From NCBI GenBank assembly GCA_023249105.1, contig JAHFDG010000041.1, positions 1 to 35,789 of the forward strand: a stretch of 35,789 bases of DNA, in the 5' to 3' direction. Below the pieces are notes generated by a model. The model was not told the origin of the DNA. It worked only from the letters and a program-made list of their open reading frames with translations, and made no database searches. Source of the DNA: Candidatus Methanoperedens sp. GTDB taxonomy: Archaea; Halobacteriota; Methanosarcinia; Methanosarcinales; Methanoperedenaceae. This document shows, in pieces, positions 17,414-29,104 of this stretch. The number at the start of each line of letters is the position of its first letter. Position 1 is the first letter of the stretch. The translations under genes were made by a program, and so were the position numbers.

Positions 17414-18169
17414 ATGTTGGACATCCTGAAGATAATATTCTGCACACCATTTTTGATTTATTCGTGTTATTCTGACATTAAAACGCGCCGCGTATCCAAT
17501 AATGTATGGCTGGTAATGCTTGCAGGCGGGATTTTTTTTGTGCTGTACGATATTTCAACTTACGGCGCAGCGTATCTTCCTCGCTTATTTATTTCAGCAG
17601 GATTCATTTTCGTATTCGTGTATATCCTCTTTCAACTTGGGGTATTTGGAGGCGCTGATGCTAAATCGCTTATCGTTTTGTCTATAATCCTTCCTGCTTA
17701 TCCTAAATTGCAGGTTTTTGAACACTCTTTTCCACTGAATAAGCCTTTGATTGACCTTTTTGCTTTTGGTATTTTTGGCAACGCTGTTTTGCTTACGATT
17801 ATTGTTCCGATTTCGTTAGCTGTGTATAATCTGATAAAAATGAAAGCGCAGGTTGATAAACCGCTTTATATTTTCATAGGTTACAAAACTAAAATTTCAG
17901 AACTTGCCAATAAGCACATCAAATTAATCGAGAAGTTTGAAGCGATAAACGGCGCGGTCAAATTCCAGTTCAAGCGCGGCGGAGTGGAAATTAATGAGAA
18001 AGTCATTTCAGAGCTTAAAACTCTATCAGAAAAAGGTTTGATAAAAGACGAGGTATGGGTGACCCCTGGATTGCCGTTTATGATTCCCATTACGTTGGGA
18101 TTTTTTGTGGCTATATTTTACGGGGATTTGATCTTTGAGCTAACAAGATATTTGATTTTAAGTTCATAA
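17414..18169 (+). CDS. Archaeal A24-family preflagellin/prepilin peptidase
   Basis: This 251-residue membrane protein has the two catalytic aspartates of the A24 aspartyl proteases: D21 in YSDIKTRRVSN, right after the first membrane helix, and D82 in FGGADAKSL, matching the GxGD motif in the GGAD form. It has about five to six membrane helices, with a soluble, charged stretch at about 150-220 before the last helix. Such enzymes (FlaK, PibD, EppA types) cut class III signal peptides from archaellins, pilins and other secreted proteins at the inner face of the membrane. No pilin or archaellin gene is nearby. ATG 17414 has only a weak AAAGGAT just upstream. Confidence 0.85.
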   Translation: MLDILKIIFCTPFLIYSCYSDIKTRRVSNNVWLVMLAGGIFFVLYDISTYGAAYLPRLFISAGFIFVFVYILFQLGVFGGADAKSLIVLSIILPAYPKLQVFEHSFPLNKPLIDLFAFGIFGNAVLLTIIVPISLAVYNLIKMKAQVDKPLYIFIGYKTKISELANKHIKLIEKFEAINGAVKFQFKRGGVEINEKVISELKTLSEKGLIKDEVWVTPGLPFMIPITLGFFVAIFYGDLIFELTRYLILSS

Positions 18170-18201
18170 TCAATAAAAATTCATTAATTTCAAGTTTTTA
18201 C

Positions 18202-18639
18202 CTACTTTTCAGGATACCACCCTCCTGGAACTACCTCAAACATCCAAATATCTTTAAAAGGATATGAGCATTTGATTGCATCTTGTGCATTCATCTTTCC
18301 TGTCTTTACATTTTTACAATCTTTTCTATCCATTGTGCCGTAAACAAAATATTCATTGCCTATAATATCTGGCACATTTTGCTCACAGAAGGCTACAAGA
18401 AGTCTTTCTAAGTCTGCTTTTTTAACAATAATCAGATCACATCTGGGACAATATCGGCAAGACTTATTAAGAGACAATAAATGCCTGGGTTCGATATGAA
18501 TAAGTAAGCAATACTTTCTAATTTTGGTTTTTACTTCACATTTCGGGCAAACTGTAAAAGCCATATCATCATATGGATTCAAGAAAAAGTAATGACGTGC
18601 TTCTTTTTGCTTCGTTTGAAATGGTTCTTGTCTTTTCAT
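18202..18639 (-). CDS. Unknown zinc-ribbon-like protein
   Basis: The function of this 145-residue protein is not recognised. It has CPKC (C31, C34) and CPRC (C64, C67), spaced as in a zinc ribbon, plus further single cysteines (C44, C61). The rest is mixed charged and aromatic sequence with no membrane segment. ATG at 18639 has a GAGG five bases upstream; a TTG one codon earlier is an alternative. It is the last of four minus-strand genes (down from 20201) that look co-transcribed, 24 bp after the preceding gene. It ends 32 bp from the convergent peptidase gene. Confidence 0.65.
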   Translation of the reverse strand: MKRQEPFQTKQKEARHYFFLNPYDDMAFTVCPKCEVKTKIRKYCLLIHIEPRHLLSLNKSCRYCPRCDLIIVKKADLERLLVAFCEQNVPDIIGNEYFVYGTMDRKDCKNVKTGKMNAQDAIKCSYPFKDIWMFEVVPGGWYPEK

Positions 18640-18663
18640 CAATCCTCTGCAAGTTTCATGATG

Positions 18664-19038
18664 TCATCCATCAGTTTTCTTGAGTCTCTCGTAAGCATCA
18701 TTCGCACATCTCCACCATTCCTGCGGGTCATCCACTTCATCAAAGTCAGTTGTGCTCAACCAGATAGTTTCCCAATTATAGGCACGAACTTCCCCGATAA
18801 ATTCTTTACGACCATTTTTAAGGACAGCAAATACCGTGGCAACGCCTATATCTGGCCAGTCAATTCCCCCATCAAGCCCAAATTCATCGATCTCATAACT
18901 AACATAAAGCCCGGGCTTTATTTTATCCTTTTTCGGAAATTCGGGTAAAGTATCAAGAAACTCTTTGGTTCCACTTTCTTCCAGCGCCCATTTTTGGAGG
19001 TTTACTGCCTGTCTTTTACTTATGCGCCATCGGGACAT
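18664..19038 (-). CDS. Unknown acidic protein
   Basis: This 124-residue protein is not recognised. It is rich in Asp, Glu and Trp (IDEFGLDGGIDWPDIG, DFDEVDDPQEWWRCANDAYE) with no signal, membrane segment or cysteine motif. A GAGGT about 11 bases upstream supports the start. The gene lies between the HhH-GPD-like gene (60 bp upstream) and the zinc-ribbon protein (24 bp downstream) on the same strand, so it probably belongs to one transcription unit with them. Confidence 0.6.
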   Translation of the reverse strand: MSRWRISKRQAVNLQKWALEESGTKEFLDTLPEFPKKDKIKPGLYVSYEIDEFGLDGGIDWPDIGVATVFAVLKNGRKEFIGEVRAYNWETIWLSTTDFDEVDDPQEWWRCANDAYERLKKTDG

Positions 19039-19098
19039 TGTGAGTCTTGACCTCTGGAAATAACAACAGTCTTTGCAATCTGAGTCGCCTCCACCTTT

Positions 19099-19878
19099 TT
19101 ATGGTGAATTTGTAAGGGCATATAGACATGCACCATTCAAGTTACATTCATTGCATTTAGGAGTACTTCCACATATATTGTATTCTGCACAAAATGACCA
19201 AATGAAAATGTCCGCAATTCCTGGAGCCTCACCTAATTCTATATCTTCTGCCACATACCCTTTCAGATACTGAGTACAAAATTGAGTTAAAACATCATGA
19301 AGATGATTTATCTCTAAGTGGTCACTTTTATCTTTGAAGCTGCAAGCATGATAGATCCCACTTCTAATTATAAATCTCATTTCGTGCCTATCAATTGGTA
19401 TTCTATCCCAATATCCAAAATCTCGGAGATACTCGTCTCTTCCTTTTTCACCTAAGACAAACGTCTCCCCTTTCTTCGCCGAGTTATAAAGACTTTCTGT
19501 GAATTCTTTTATTGTTTTATATTCAAGAAGGATATTTACATTCTTAGTTGCCTTCTCTCCAACCAATTCTATCATCTTTTTTCTTGCATCTTCTGATCTG
19601 AAATTTGCCCCATAGCTGCCAATGAAGTTGCTTAACCTCTTTTTAAATTCATTGTTTCTTTTTAATCTGTATCCTTTAGTTGCTATTAATTCAATTATCT
19701 CGTATAGGGCATCTGTAGACTCAGGATTTATTTCAAGACTATTTTTATCAGTTTTGAAATCTTGCAGGTGTTTTGTAATATTCTCAGCATATTTATTCCT
19801 TAACATCCAATCAATGGTGTTTTTAAATTCTTCGCCGAATTTTTTTATATCGAATCCCTGTTTGTAACCTTCTGTCAT
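19099..19878 (-). CDS. HhH-GPD-type DNA glycosylase/lyase-like protein with C-terminal Fe-S loop
   Basis: A 259-residue protein. Residues 143-170 (GEKGRDEYLRDFGYWDRIPI then DRH) resemble the helix-hairpin-helix and GPD region of endonuclease III and 8-oxoguanine glycosylases. K145 and D163 are 18 residues apart, the same spacing as catalytic K120 and D138 of E. coli endonuclease III. The C-terminus has C236-x5-C242-x2-C245-x5-C251, close to the C-x6-C-x2-C-x5-C [4Fe-4S] loop of that family, with one residue fewer. The N-terminal 110 residues are not recognised. I infer a base-excision repair or DNA-processing enzyme; substrate unknown. ATG 19878 was chosen over an in-frame TTG at 19890. It sits with unknown genes in a small accessory operon, so a defence role is possible. 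Confidence 0.55.
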   Translation of the reverse strand: MTEGYKQGFDIKKFGEEFKNTIDWMLRNKYAENITKHLQDFKTDKNSLEINPESTDALYEIIELIATKGYRLKRNNEFKKRLSNFIGSYGANFRSEDARKKMIELVGEKATKNVNILLEYKTIKEFTESLYNSAKKGETFVLGEKGRDEYLRDFGYWDRIPIDRHEMRFIIRSGIYHACSFKDKSDHLEINHLHDVLTQFCTQYLKGYVAEDIELGEAPGIADIFIWSFCAEYNICGSTPKCNECNLNGACLYALTNSP

Positions 19879-19910
19879 TTCTACCCGCAATTTCAGTTAC
19901 TCCCGGGATT

Positions 19911-20201
19911 TCATACGCTAATCCCGGATAATATATTCAGTTTTTTAGCCCATCTGTCTATACCTTTTTTTGCGGCATACCAGTCAAAAAAGTCATCCCT
20001 GTCGTCAAGTTCTCCTGATTCAAACTTCTTCATAAAAACACCAGAACTCATACCGTATTTTTTCTCAAAAATTTTATAGGTTTGGGCATATTTAGCTTTT
20101 TTGTGTTTTGCAATTCTTCCATCCAATGCTAAAGCTGAGCGGATTACGCTGCTTACTTCCTGCATGGAAAAATCCTTCTTCACGTTGACGGTTAGAGTCA
20201 T
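19911..20201 (-). CDS. Unknown small protein, first gene of the accessory cluster
   Basis: This 96-residue protein contains FEKKYGMSSGVFMKKFESGE, followed by LDDRDDFFDWYAAKKG. A motif of this kind, from memory, occurs in many small archaeal and bacterial proteins, often beside toxin or other accessory genes; it is helical and charged. I cannot name the family with confidence. A GGAG nine bases before the ATG supports the start, and AT-rich TATA-like sequence lies 30-60 bases further upstream. The next gene in the same direction (HhH-GPD-like) starts 32 bp after its stop. Confidence 0.65.
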   Translation of the reverse strand: MTLTVNVKKDFSMQEVSSVIRSALALDGRIAKHKKAKYAQTYKIFEKKYGMSSGVFMKKFESGELDDRDDFFDWYAAKKGIDRWAKKLNILSGISV

Positions 20202-20363
20202 GATTTTTTTTCTCCAGACTTATGTTGTTAGATATGCGTGTGAATATACAAATAAATAACGATGGATAAAATATTGGGAATGTTGATAAGCTAACTCTGA
20301 CTTTGAGAAGTGTCTAAAAAATGCTGAGGTGTTATAATAGTAAAAAAAGAATAGTAATAAGTG

Positions 20364-20447
20364 AGCACAGCATCTTCCCGCCCTTCCCGATAGTTCGCAC
20401 ATCTATAGTACAATGCAGAACGTGGGCGGACTTAACTGCCCTGTTCG
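20364..20447 (-). pseudogene. Truncated second copy of 5S rRNA (3' part only)
   Basis: On the minus strand this segment matches the last two thirds of the complete 5S gene at 21060-21184, with about 84% identity by eye over some 90 positions, including landmarks such as AGTTAAG and GCATTGTACT. Similarity extends a few bases past the 3' end (GCTTACTTATT versus GCTCACTTATT). The 5' third is missing: it stops being similar about 15 bases from the stop of the RelE-like toxin pseudogene. Its CCCGAAC loop is nearer the general archaeal 5S consensus than the complete copy, so it may derive from a different rRNA operon. A T-rich run follows it, like a retained terminator. Confidence 0.75.
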
Positions 20448-20460
20448 GGATAAATCCACC

Positions 20461-20776
20461 TCAATTAAGTTCCCACTCTTTGCGAACCGCTTTATTCATC
20501 TCACGGGCACCATGCACCACAGCAAGTATCTCAACATCCTCGCTACCTTCTACAAGCCGATAAACGATTCTGTAATTCTGGTAAACAACCTCTCTGAATC
20601 CATAATCTTCAAGTTCCAACTATGCGCCCGCAGCGAGGCATTTGCCCGAGTTTTGCTGTTGCTCTGATAAGAGATTTTATGAAACGTGCGGCATAAGTTT
20701 TTGAGTCTTTAGCAATATAATCATGAATCGCCTGCAGATTGCTGCTTGCCTTTTCTGTCCATCTTACTTTGCCCAT
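20461..20776 (-). pseudogene. RelE/ParE-type toxin gene, frameshifted
   Basis: The minus-strand frame from ATG 20776 reads MGKVRWTEKASSNLQAIHDY and continues through KSLIRATAKLGQMPRCGRIV, then meets TGA at 20609. A second frame continues ELEDYGFREVVYQNYRIVYR and ends HGAREMNKAVRKEWELN at 20461. Together they make a full RelE/ParE toxin of about 103 residues. The break is at about 20614-20620, where a family member would have a codon such as Pro (GTT-CCG-GAA); two bases seem lost. RelE/ParE toxins are mRNA interferases or gyrase poisons, so loss of function is expected. It starts 13 bp inside the antitoxin gene. A sequencing error is the alternative. Confidence 0.8.
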
Positions 20777-20949
20777 TGCTCGACCCTGTCAAGAAGCTCC
20801 TTGGTGGTCAGCAGCTTTCCCTTCTCAGCATCCTTAAGTCCATCAAGAACCTGCGCAACAAAGTTTATCTCATACATGATGTCTTCTAATGAACTCTCAT
20901 CAGGCAATCGTTTTATAGTTTCTATGGTTGCTTCTTTTAGCAGGGTCAT
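20764..20949 (-). CDS. RelB-like antitoxin of a RelE/ParE module
   Basis: A 61-residue protein with the pattern of short antitoxins paired with RelE/ParE toxins: IETIKRLPDESSLEDIMYEI, then ending LLTTKELLDRVEQWAK. Such proteins are partly disordered, bind the toxin and may repress the operon. A GAGGT eight bases upstream supports the start, and the toxin ATG lies in its last codons (13-bp overlap). The partner toxin is frameshifted, so this antitoxin may have no target of its own. It lies 110 bp downstream of the 5S rRNA gene. Confidence 0.78.
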   Translation of the reverse strand: MTLLKEATIETIKRLPDESSLEDIMYEINFVAQVLDGLKDAEKGKLLTTKELLDRVEQWAK

Positions 20950-21016
20950 TATTGATACCTCAGTATTCAGAATTTTTAAAGTAATTTAATGCTTGTTGTA
21001 TATAAGTTTGCCTCAT

Positions 21017-21056
21017 ATAAAAAATATCGAAAAAATGAAAAAATAAAGTGAAATAA
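21017..21056 (-). terminator. T-rich terminator of the rRNA operon
   Basis: Just after the 5S 3' end the minus strand reads several T-runs (TTTATTTTTTC, ATTTTTTCG, ATTTTTTATA). Archaeal RNA polymerase terminates at such oligo-T tracts without a hairpin. This is the natural end of the rRNA transcript. Confidence 0.7.
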
Positions 21057-21059
21057 GTA

Positions 21060-21184
21060 AGCATAGCAGCTTTCTGCAGTTCCCGAGAGTTCGCACATCT
21101 TAGTACAATGCAAAACGTAGGCGGGCTTAACTTCTGTGTTCGAAATGGGTACAGGTGTTGCCCCGCCGCTTTGGCCGCTATACT
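21060..21184 (-). rRNA. rrf: 5S ribosomal RNA
   Basis: About 125 nt on the minus strand with the usual 5S features: the terminal helix AGTATAGC / GCTATGCT pairs over eight positions (one G-U), the middle holds ACACCTGTACCCATTTCGAAC and AGTTAAG, and loop E/helix IV GTGCGAACTCTCGGGAACTGC. The ends are set from the terminal helix and may be off by one or two bases. It is the last gene of the operon, 46 bp after the 23S processing stem. The spacer holds an 8-bp inverted repeat TCCATCCA-T-TGGATGGA (21202-21218). Confidence 0.93.
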
Positions 21185-21230
21185 CGCTTATGACGGTAAA
21201 ATCCATCCATTGGATGGACGTAATTCCATA

Positions 21231-21249
21231 TATAAGCGCAACACCGGAT
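21231..21249 (-). other. 23S precursor processing stem, 3' arm (5' arm at 24220-24236)
   Basis: TATAAGCGCAAC-A-CCGGA here is complementary to TCCGG-GTTGCGCTTATA at 24220-24236 when the transcript folds, with one bulged base. Archaeal pre-23S is cut by the splicing endonuclease at bulge-helix-bulge structures in such flanking helices. Confidence 0.75.
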
Positions 21250-21251
21250 AT

Positions 21252-24218
<2,967 letters not shown>

Positions 24219-24344
24219 GTCCGGGTTGCGCTTATACACGGTTTCATTTAGCATGATTTTGGTCTAAAATCCGCTCATCTACCCTTCCGCAGCGGCATTA
24301 CACCGCTGAGTGCATTGGTATGAACATGAGTTTTACATGTCCGA

Positions 24345-24417
24345 TGGACTCGCTGGGACTCGAACCCAGGGCCTCCGCCTTGCAAAGGCGGCGATCTTCC
24401 AACTGATCTACGAGCCC
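24345..24417 (-). tRNA. tRNA-Ala (anticodon TGC) in the 16S-23S spacer
   Basis: The reverse complement gives acceptor GGGCTCG / CGAGTCC, D arm GATCAGTTGGAAGATC, anticodon stem CCGCC / GGCGG with loop TTTGCAA (anticodon TGC) and T arm CTGGG-TTCGAGT-CCCAG, plus an A discriminator: 73 nt, no CCA. The acceptor includes one G-U type pair. A tRNA-Ala(TGC) in this spacer is the usual arrangement in Euryarchaeota. Confidence 0.96.
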
Positions 24418-24498
24418 TTTCTCGTGGTCTCGTATGGCCCACGAATCTTTCTCTATTGGCTTGACAGTTTTTCGGTTTCCAATCGATAGACAATTTGT

Positions 24499-24516
24499 AG
24501 CACACGTTTGTGTGCT
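24499..24516 (-). other. Hairpin in the 16S 3' trailer
   Basis: AGCACAC-GTTT-GTGTGCT is a perfect 7-bp inverted repeat with a four-base loop, 5 bp beyond the 16S 3' end. It probably forms in the precursor RNA and may help define the 16S processing site. Confidence 0.5.
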
Positions 24517-24521
24517 GCGTT

Positions 24522-25991
<1,470 letters not shown>

Positions 25992-26520
25992 CTATGTTAT
26001 TACACACTTGTTTGAAGTATTTAACTATCGGAATTTTAGGAGGAACTATTATATAAGGTACAATAGTTCCTTGTTAATTCCCATCTATCGATTGGAATTA
26101 ACCGAACTGTCACGCCAATGTCAGACGAAAACTTGCGTTCTTGTCTCCATTTCATGTATCATGGTTGGAAAGCAGCTCATCACATTCAGGTTTGTCCTTC
26201 AATCAGAGCCGACGCCAAATATTAACCATGAATTAATATTGTGATAAATAATTTTTGTATTTTGCAATACAATTTTCCTGCTATCACACAGGAAACATAC
26301 TATATGTTTTTTGCTGTATATATCCCTTTCCCTCGTGTATGTTTTTAAACGAGTTGATGGTTATATACCGCTAAAAAAACCAGCACATTCACTGATATTT
26401 CCAGAATCCTCTCTAATTTATACAATTTGTATGTATAATTAGCGTTTATTCATCAGGCAATAACCAAATGTTGGTTCTTATTTTTCCCTCGCATATATTT
26501 TTCGTTATACACAAGTTCAT
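25992..26520 (-). promoter_or_regulatory. rRNA operon leader and probable tandem promoters
   Basis: This AT-rich region upstream of 16S holds no convincing gene. On the minus strand two related elements occur about 160 bp apart: AAAAATATATGCGAGGGAAA (complement of about 26485-26504) and AAAAACATACACGAGGGAAA (complement of about 26327-26346), the latter followed by GGGATATATACAGC. They look like two promoters with a shared CGAGGGAAA box, as multiple rRNA promoters are known in Euryarchaeota. A hairpin TTTCCTG-N8-CAGGAAA lies at 26274-26295 in the leader. Between 26521 and 26673 there is another imperfect inverted repeat (26529-26550) and the leader of the next plus-strand gene. Confidence 0.55.
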
Positions 26521-26673
26521 TACATATACCTGGCAACCTTAATTGCCGGGCTCCCCTCACTATCACGCCATCGTATATAAGAGTTGTGGACATGCTATTT
26601 TAGAAGAGTTAATAATGAGGAAGAACCTCATATTCAACAAGTTTAAATTGGAGGAGAAGGAGTTTAGGAATAA

Positions 26674-27210
26674 ATGGCAGAAAATATAACTGGAAAATCT
26701 TATCTCACAAGACAAATAAGATTCATCAAATCTACAGGTTCATCACTTATTTTAGGCTTATCCAGTTCATTGAACGGAGGAGTCGCTTACAGTTATATCA
26801 TATCGCTGGATTACCACTATTTTACACCTGCTGATGGAATCATTGCAGGTTTGATCGGAGGCTTTGGCGTTGGGGCAAAAAACCTCTTTTCCAAGAGTTT
26901 ACCTGAAAATGAAAAACACAATGAAGAAATACCTTTAATCACTATTGGAGAGCATGTTTTATTTGGTATGATAGCCTTATTTCTTGGATATATTTTCGTT
27001 TTTTACCTGGTAAAGCTTCCCTCCACCCACGGAGAACTCCTCCCGCCTTCCGAACAGGGAATATCCCTTTACGAATTCTTTAAACAAACATTAGGCCTGC
27101 CCGATATTGCAGGAGCTGTTCTGGGTTCCATCAGTTCCATGGCCCCTTTGGTTTTCAAGCACAGGATAAGGGCATTAATTGGAAGATTAAATATTAACCG
27201 GGTCTACTGA
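26674..27210 (+). CDS. Unknown membrane protein
   Basis: This 178-residue protein is not recognised. After a charged N-terminus (residues 1-20) it has hydrophobic stretches at about 22-45, 55-72 and 92-118, and a weaker one at 142-165 (LPDIAGAVLGSISSMAPLVF), so three or four membrane helices are likely. Glycine-rich GIIAGLIGGFGVGAKN may be a tight helix turn. The start is supported by a GGAGGAGAAGGAG tract upstream, though the spacing to the ATG is long. It is transcribed away from the rRNA operon and overlaps the convergent NAC gene by 17 bp. Confidence 0.7.
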   Translation: MAENITGKSYLTRQIRFIKSTGSSLILGLSSSLNGGVAYSYIISLDYHYFTPADGIIAGLIGGFGVGAKNLFSKSLPENEKHNEEIPLITIGEHVLFGMIALFLGYIFVFYLVKLPSTHGELLPPSEQGISLYEFFKQTLGLPDIAGAVLGSISSMAPLVFKHRIRALIGRLNINRVY

Positions 27211-27547
27211 GTTTTAAAATAGCTGCGGCAATATCCCCTTTTGTTTCCCGAAGCGCGTTCGTGGCATCGGCCTCATTCGATTTTGCCTGTTCCATCACAA
27301 GCTTTACATCTTCATCAGGTATTCTGACTTCACGGGCGACTTCCTGCGGGGTTCCAATTACCTGGTAGGTCTTCATACCCCTGGCATCCATTATCGAAAC
27401 CTCTGCGTCCTTAAAAATAATATCCTTTTGTGGTGTGCGAATAATCACTTCTTCTACATTTTCTATCTCAGTTACATCAATCCCCATCTGCTTCATCATA
27501 GAAGCCATCTTACGGGGATTTATACCCCTGCCAAGACCCGGAATCAT
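27194..27547 (-). CDS. nac: Nascent polypeptide-associated complex protein (archaeal NAC)
   Basis: A 117-residue protein matching archaeal NAC, the homodimeric counterpart of eukaryotic alpha-NAC, which binds at the ribosomal exit tunnel. The N-terminus MIPGLGRGINPRKMASMMKQ, the NAC beta-barrel at about 32-75 (VEEVIIRTPQKDIIFKDAEV, KTYQVIG) and the C-terminal UBA domain at about 80-117 (VMEQAKSNEADATNALRETK) are complete. The gene follows the HesB-type gene by 5 bp; its GGGTGA ribosome binding site overlaps that gene's stop codon, so translation is probably coupled. Confidence 0.95.
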   Translation of the reverse strand: MIPGLGRGINPRKMASMMKQMGIDVTEIENVEEVIIRTPQKDIIFKDAEVSIMDARGMKTYQVIGTPQEVAREVRIPDEDVKLVMEQAKSNEADATNALRETKGDIAAAILKLSRPG

Positions 27548-27552
27548 TCAAT

Positions 27553-27873
27553 TCACCCGCAACTGCTGCATCCTGAACCGCATTTTGCTGCATTGGGATT
27601 ATCGATAACAAACCCGTTTCCATATTCATTATCGATATAATCGATTTTGAATTCGTCGATATCATCCTGGATGTCTTTATTGAAGATTATTTTTATACCA
27701 TTACTCTCCGAAACAGCATCTTCGTTTTTTGGGGACTTCTCAAGTTTCATGCCATATCGAATCCCGCTACAGCCCATTCCATCTACGAAAACGCGTAACC
27801 CGTGGTCAGTCTTTTTTTCTTTTTCAAGCAATTGTTTTAATTCTGCTGCTGCAGCTTCTGTAATTTCTATCAT
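27553..27873 (-). CDS. HesB/IscA-family Fe-S cluster carrier
   Basis: A 106-residue A-type carrier that hands Fe-S clusters to target proteins. It begins MIEITEAAAAELKQLL and carries C35 in GMGCSGIRYGM and a cysteine-rich end C98-GSG-C102-SS-C105-G, in place of the CGC seen in E. coli IscA. ATG 27873 was chosen because AGGAGAAG lies just upstream and it matches the family N-terminus; the frame runs 18 codons further upstream through the promoter. A clear TATA (TTTATATATA on the minus strand, about 27907-27916) precedes it. It heads a two-gene operon with nac. Confidence 0.9.
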   Translation of the reverse strand: MIEITEAAAAELKQLLEKEKKTDHGLRVFVDGMGCSGIRYGMKLEKSPKNEDAVSESNGIKIIFNKDIQDDIDEFKIDYIDNEYGNGFVIDNPNAAKCGSGCSSCG

Positions 27874-27992
27874 TTGCTTCTCCTTTTTCTCTCTATGTTT
27901 TGGGTATATATAAAAATGTGGTATCATTCATGTTTTTTATTGTAAAAAAAGACTTAAATAGTAACAAAACGAGTTAATGGCGGAGGCTGATT

Positions 27993-29096
27993 ATGACTCG
28001 AGAAGAATTATTGGAAAAAGTAAAGACTTCACGCCCATCCGTGACTGTTGTAGGCCTGGGTGGTGCCGGGTGCAACATCGTAACATGGATAGCTGACAAG
28101 AAACTCGCCGGTGGTAAAATAATCGGAGCTAATACGGATGCTTCGCATCTTAGCACAATGACAAGAGCGGATAAAATCATCCTGCTCGGTGAGAAGCTGT
28201 GCAAAGGGCACGGCTGCGGCGGATTCCCTGAAAGAGGAGCTGAAGCAGCAAAAGAGAATTTAGCCGAAATAAAGGAAGATTTAAAAGGTACAAATCTCCT
28301 GTTCCTGGTGGCAGGTCTTGGAGGAGGTTCGGGTACAGGCTCAATCCCGGTTTTTGCAGGCGTTGGAAGAGAAGCGGGCGCGCTCACAATAGCATGCGTT
28401 ACTATTCCATTCACAATTGAAATGACAAGGCGCGAAAAAGCACGTGATGCCATAAGATCACTCGCTGAGGTTTGCGATTCGATAGTGGTCATAGATAACT
28501 CAAAACTCAGGGAAGTTGCAGGCAACCTGCCCCTTAAAGATGCATTGTCAGTAGCGAATGCGCTTGTGGGTTCGTTTGTTAAGAACCTGACAGATACAAT
28601 AACCCAGCCAAGCCTGATTAACCTTGATTACGCAGACCTTCGCGCCATAATGGAACGCGGAGGAATTTCCTCGATAGGAATTGGCGAAGGCGACGGCGCA
28701 AACCGCGTCGAGAAGGCAGTCTCGCAGGCGTTATCTACCCCTCTGCTCGATATAACCGACATATCGACAGCATACGGCGTACTCATTCACATAGTTGGAG
28801 GAGAAGACCTGACGCTGGAAGAGGTAGCTGTGGCCGGGGAACAGATAATGGATAAGGTTCCAAATACCAAAAGGGTGATATGGGGAGCCAAGGTTGACCC
28901 CATGCTTACCGGCGCGGTGCGCGTGATGGCTGTACTGACAGGAGTAACATGCCCGTTCCTGAGCGGAATAGCAAAACCTGCGCCCCAGATTCCTAAAGAA
29001 GTGGTAAAACCGCTCCGTGAAGCCATGGAGCACATGGCAGAATCCTTCCCGCGTGAAACAATTTCAAGAGCTGCGGTTTTCAGCAAGGAAAAGTAG
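27993..29096 (+). CDS. ftsZ: FtsZ cell-division GTPase
   Basis: A 367-residue tubulin-family GTPase that polymerises at the division site. GTP-binding motifs are GLGGAGCNIV (21-30), NTDA (47-50) and the tubulin signature GGGSGTG (110-116); the catalytic T7 loop is N210-L-D212-Y-A-D215, complete. The T3 region reads GHGCGGFPERG instead of the more usual GAGGNPE, hinting at a divergent archaeal paralogue (euryarchaea often have FtsZ1 and FtsZ2). The start has GGAGG seven bases upstream and a TATA-like TTAAATA at about 27953. It is divergent from the hesB-nac operon, with 119 bp between starts. Confidence 0.93.
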   Translation: MTREELLEKVKTSRPSVTVVGLGGAGCNIVTWIADKKLAGGKIIGANTDASHLSTMTRADKIILLGEKLCKGHGCGGFPERGAEAAKENLAEIKEDLKGTNLLFLVAGLGGGSGTGSIPVFAGVGREAGALTIACVTIPFTIEMTRREKARDAIRSLAEVCDSIVVIDNSKLREVAGNLPLKDALSVANALVGSFVKNLTDTITQPSLINLDYADLRAIMERGGISSIGIGEGDGANRVEKAVSQALSTPLLDITDISTAYGVLIHIVGGEDLTLEEVAVAGEQIMDKVPNTKRVIWGAKVDPMLTGAVRVMAVLTGVTCPFLSGIAKPAPQIPKEVVKPLREAMEHMAESFPRETISRAAVFSKEK

Positions 29097-29104
29097 GAAG
29101 TAAT

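Noticed and set aside
20413-20667. Plus-strand open frame of 84 codons
   Set aside because: It is antisense to the RelE-like toxin remnant and the 5S fragment; the minus-strand reading matches known families.
26008-26244. Plus-strand open frame of 78 codons upstream of 16S
   Set aside because: It lies antisense to the rRNA leader, has no plausible start signal and encodes a low-information sequence.
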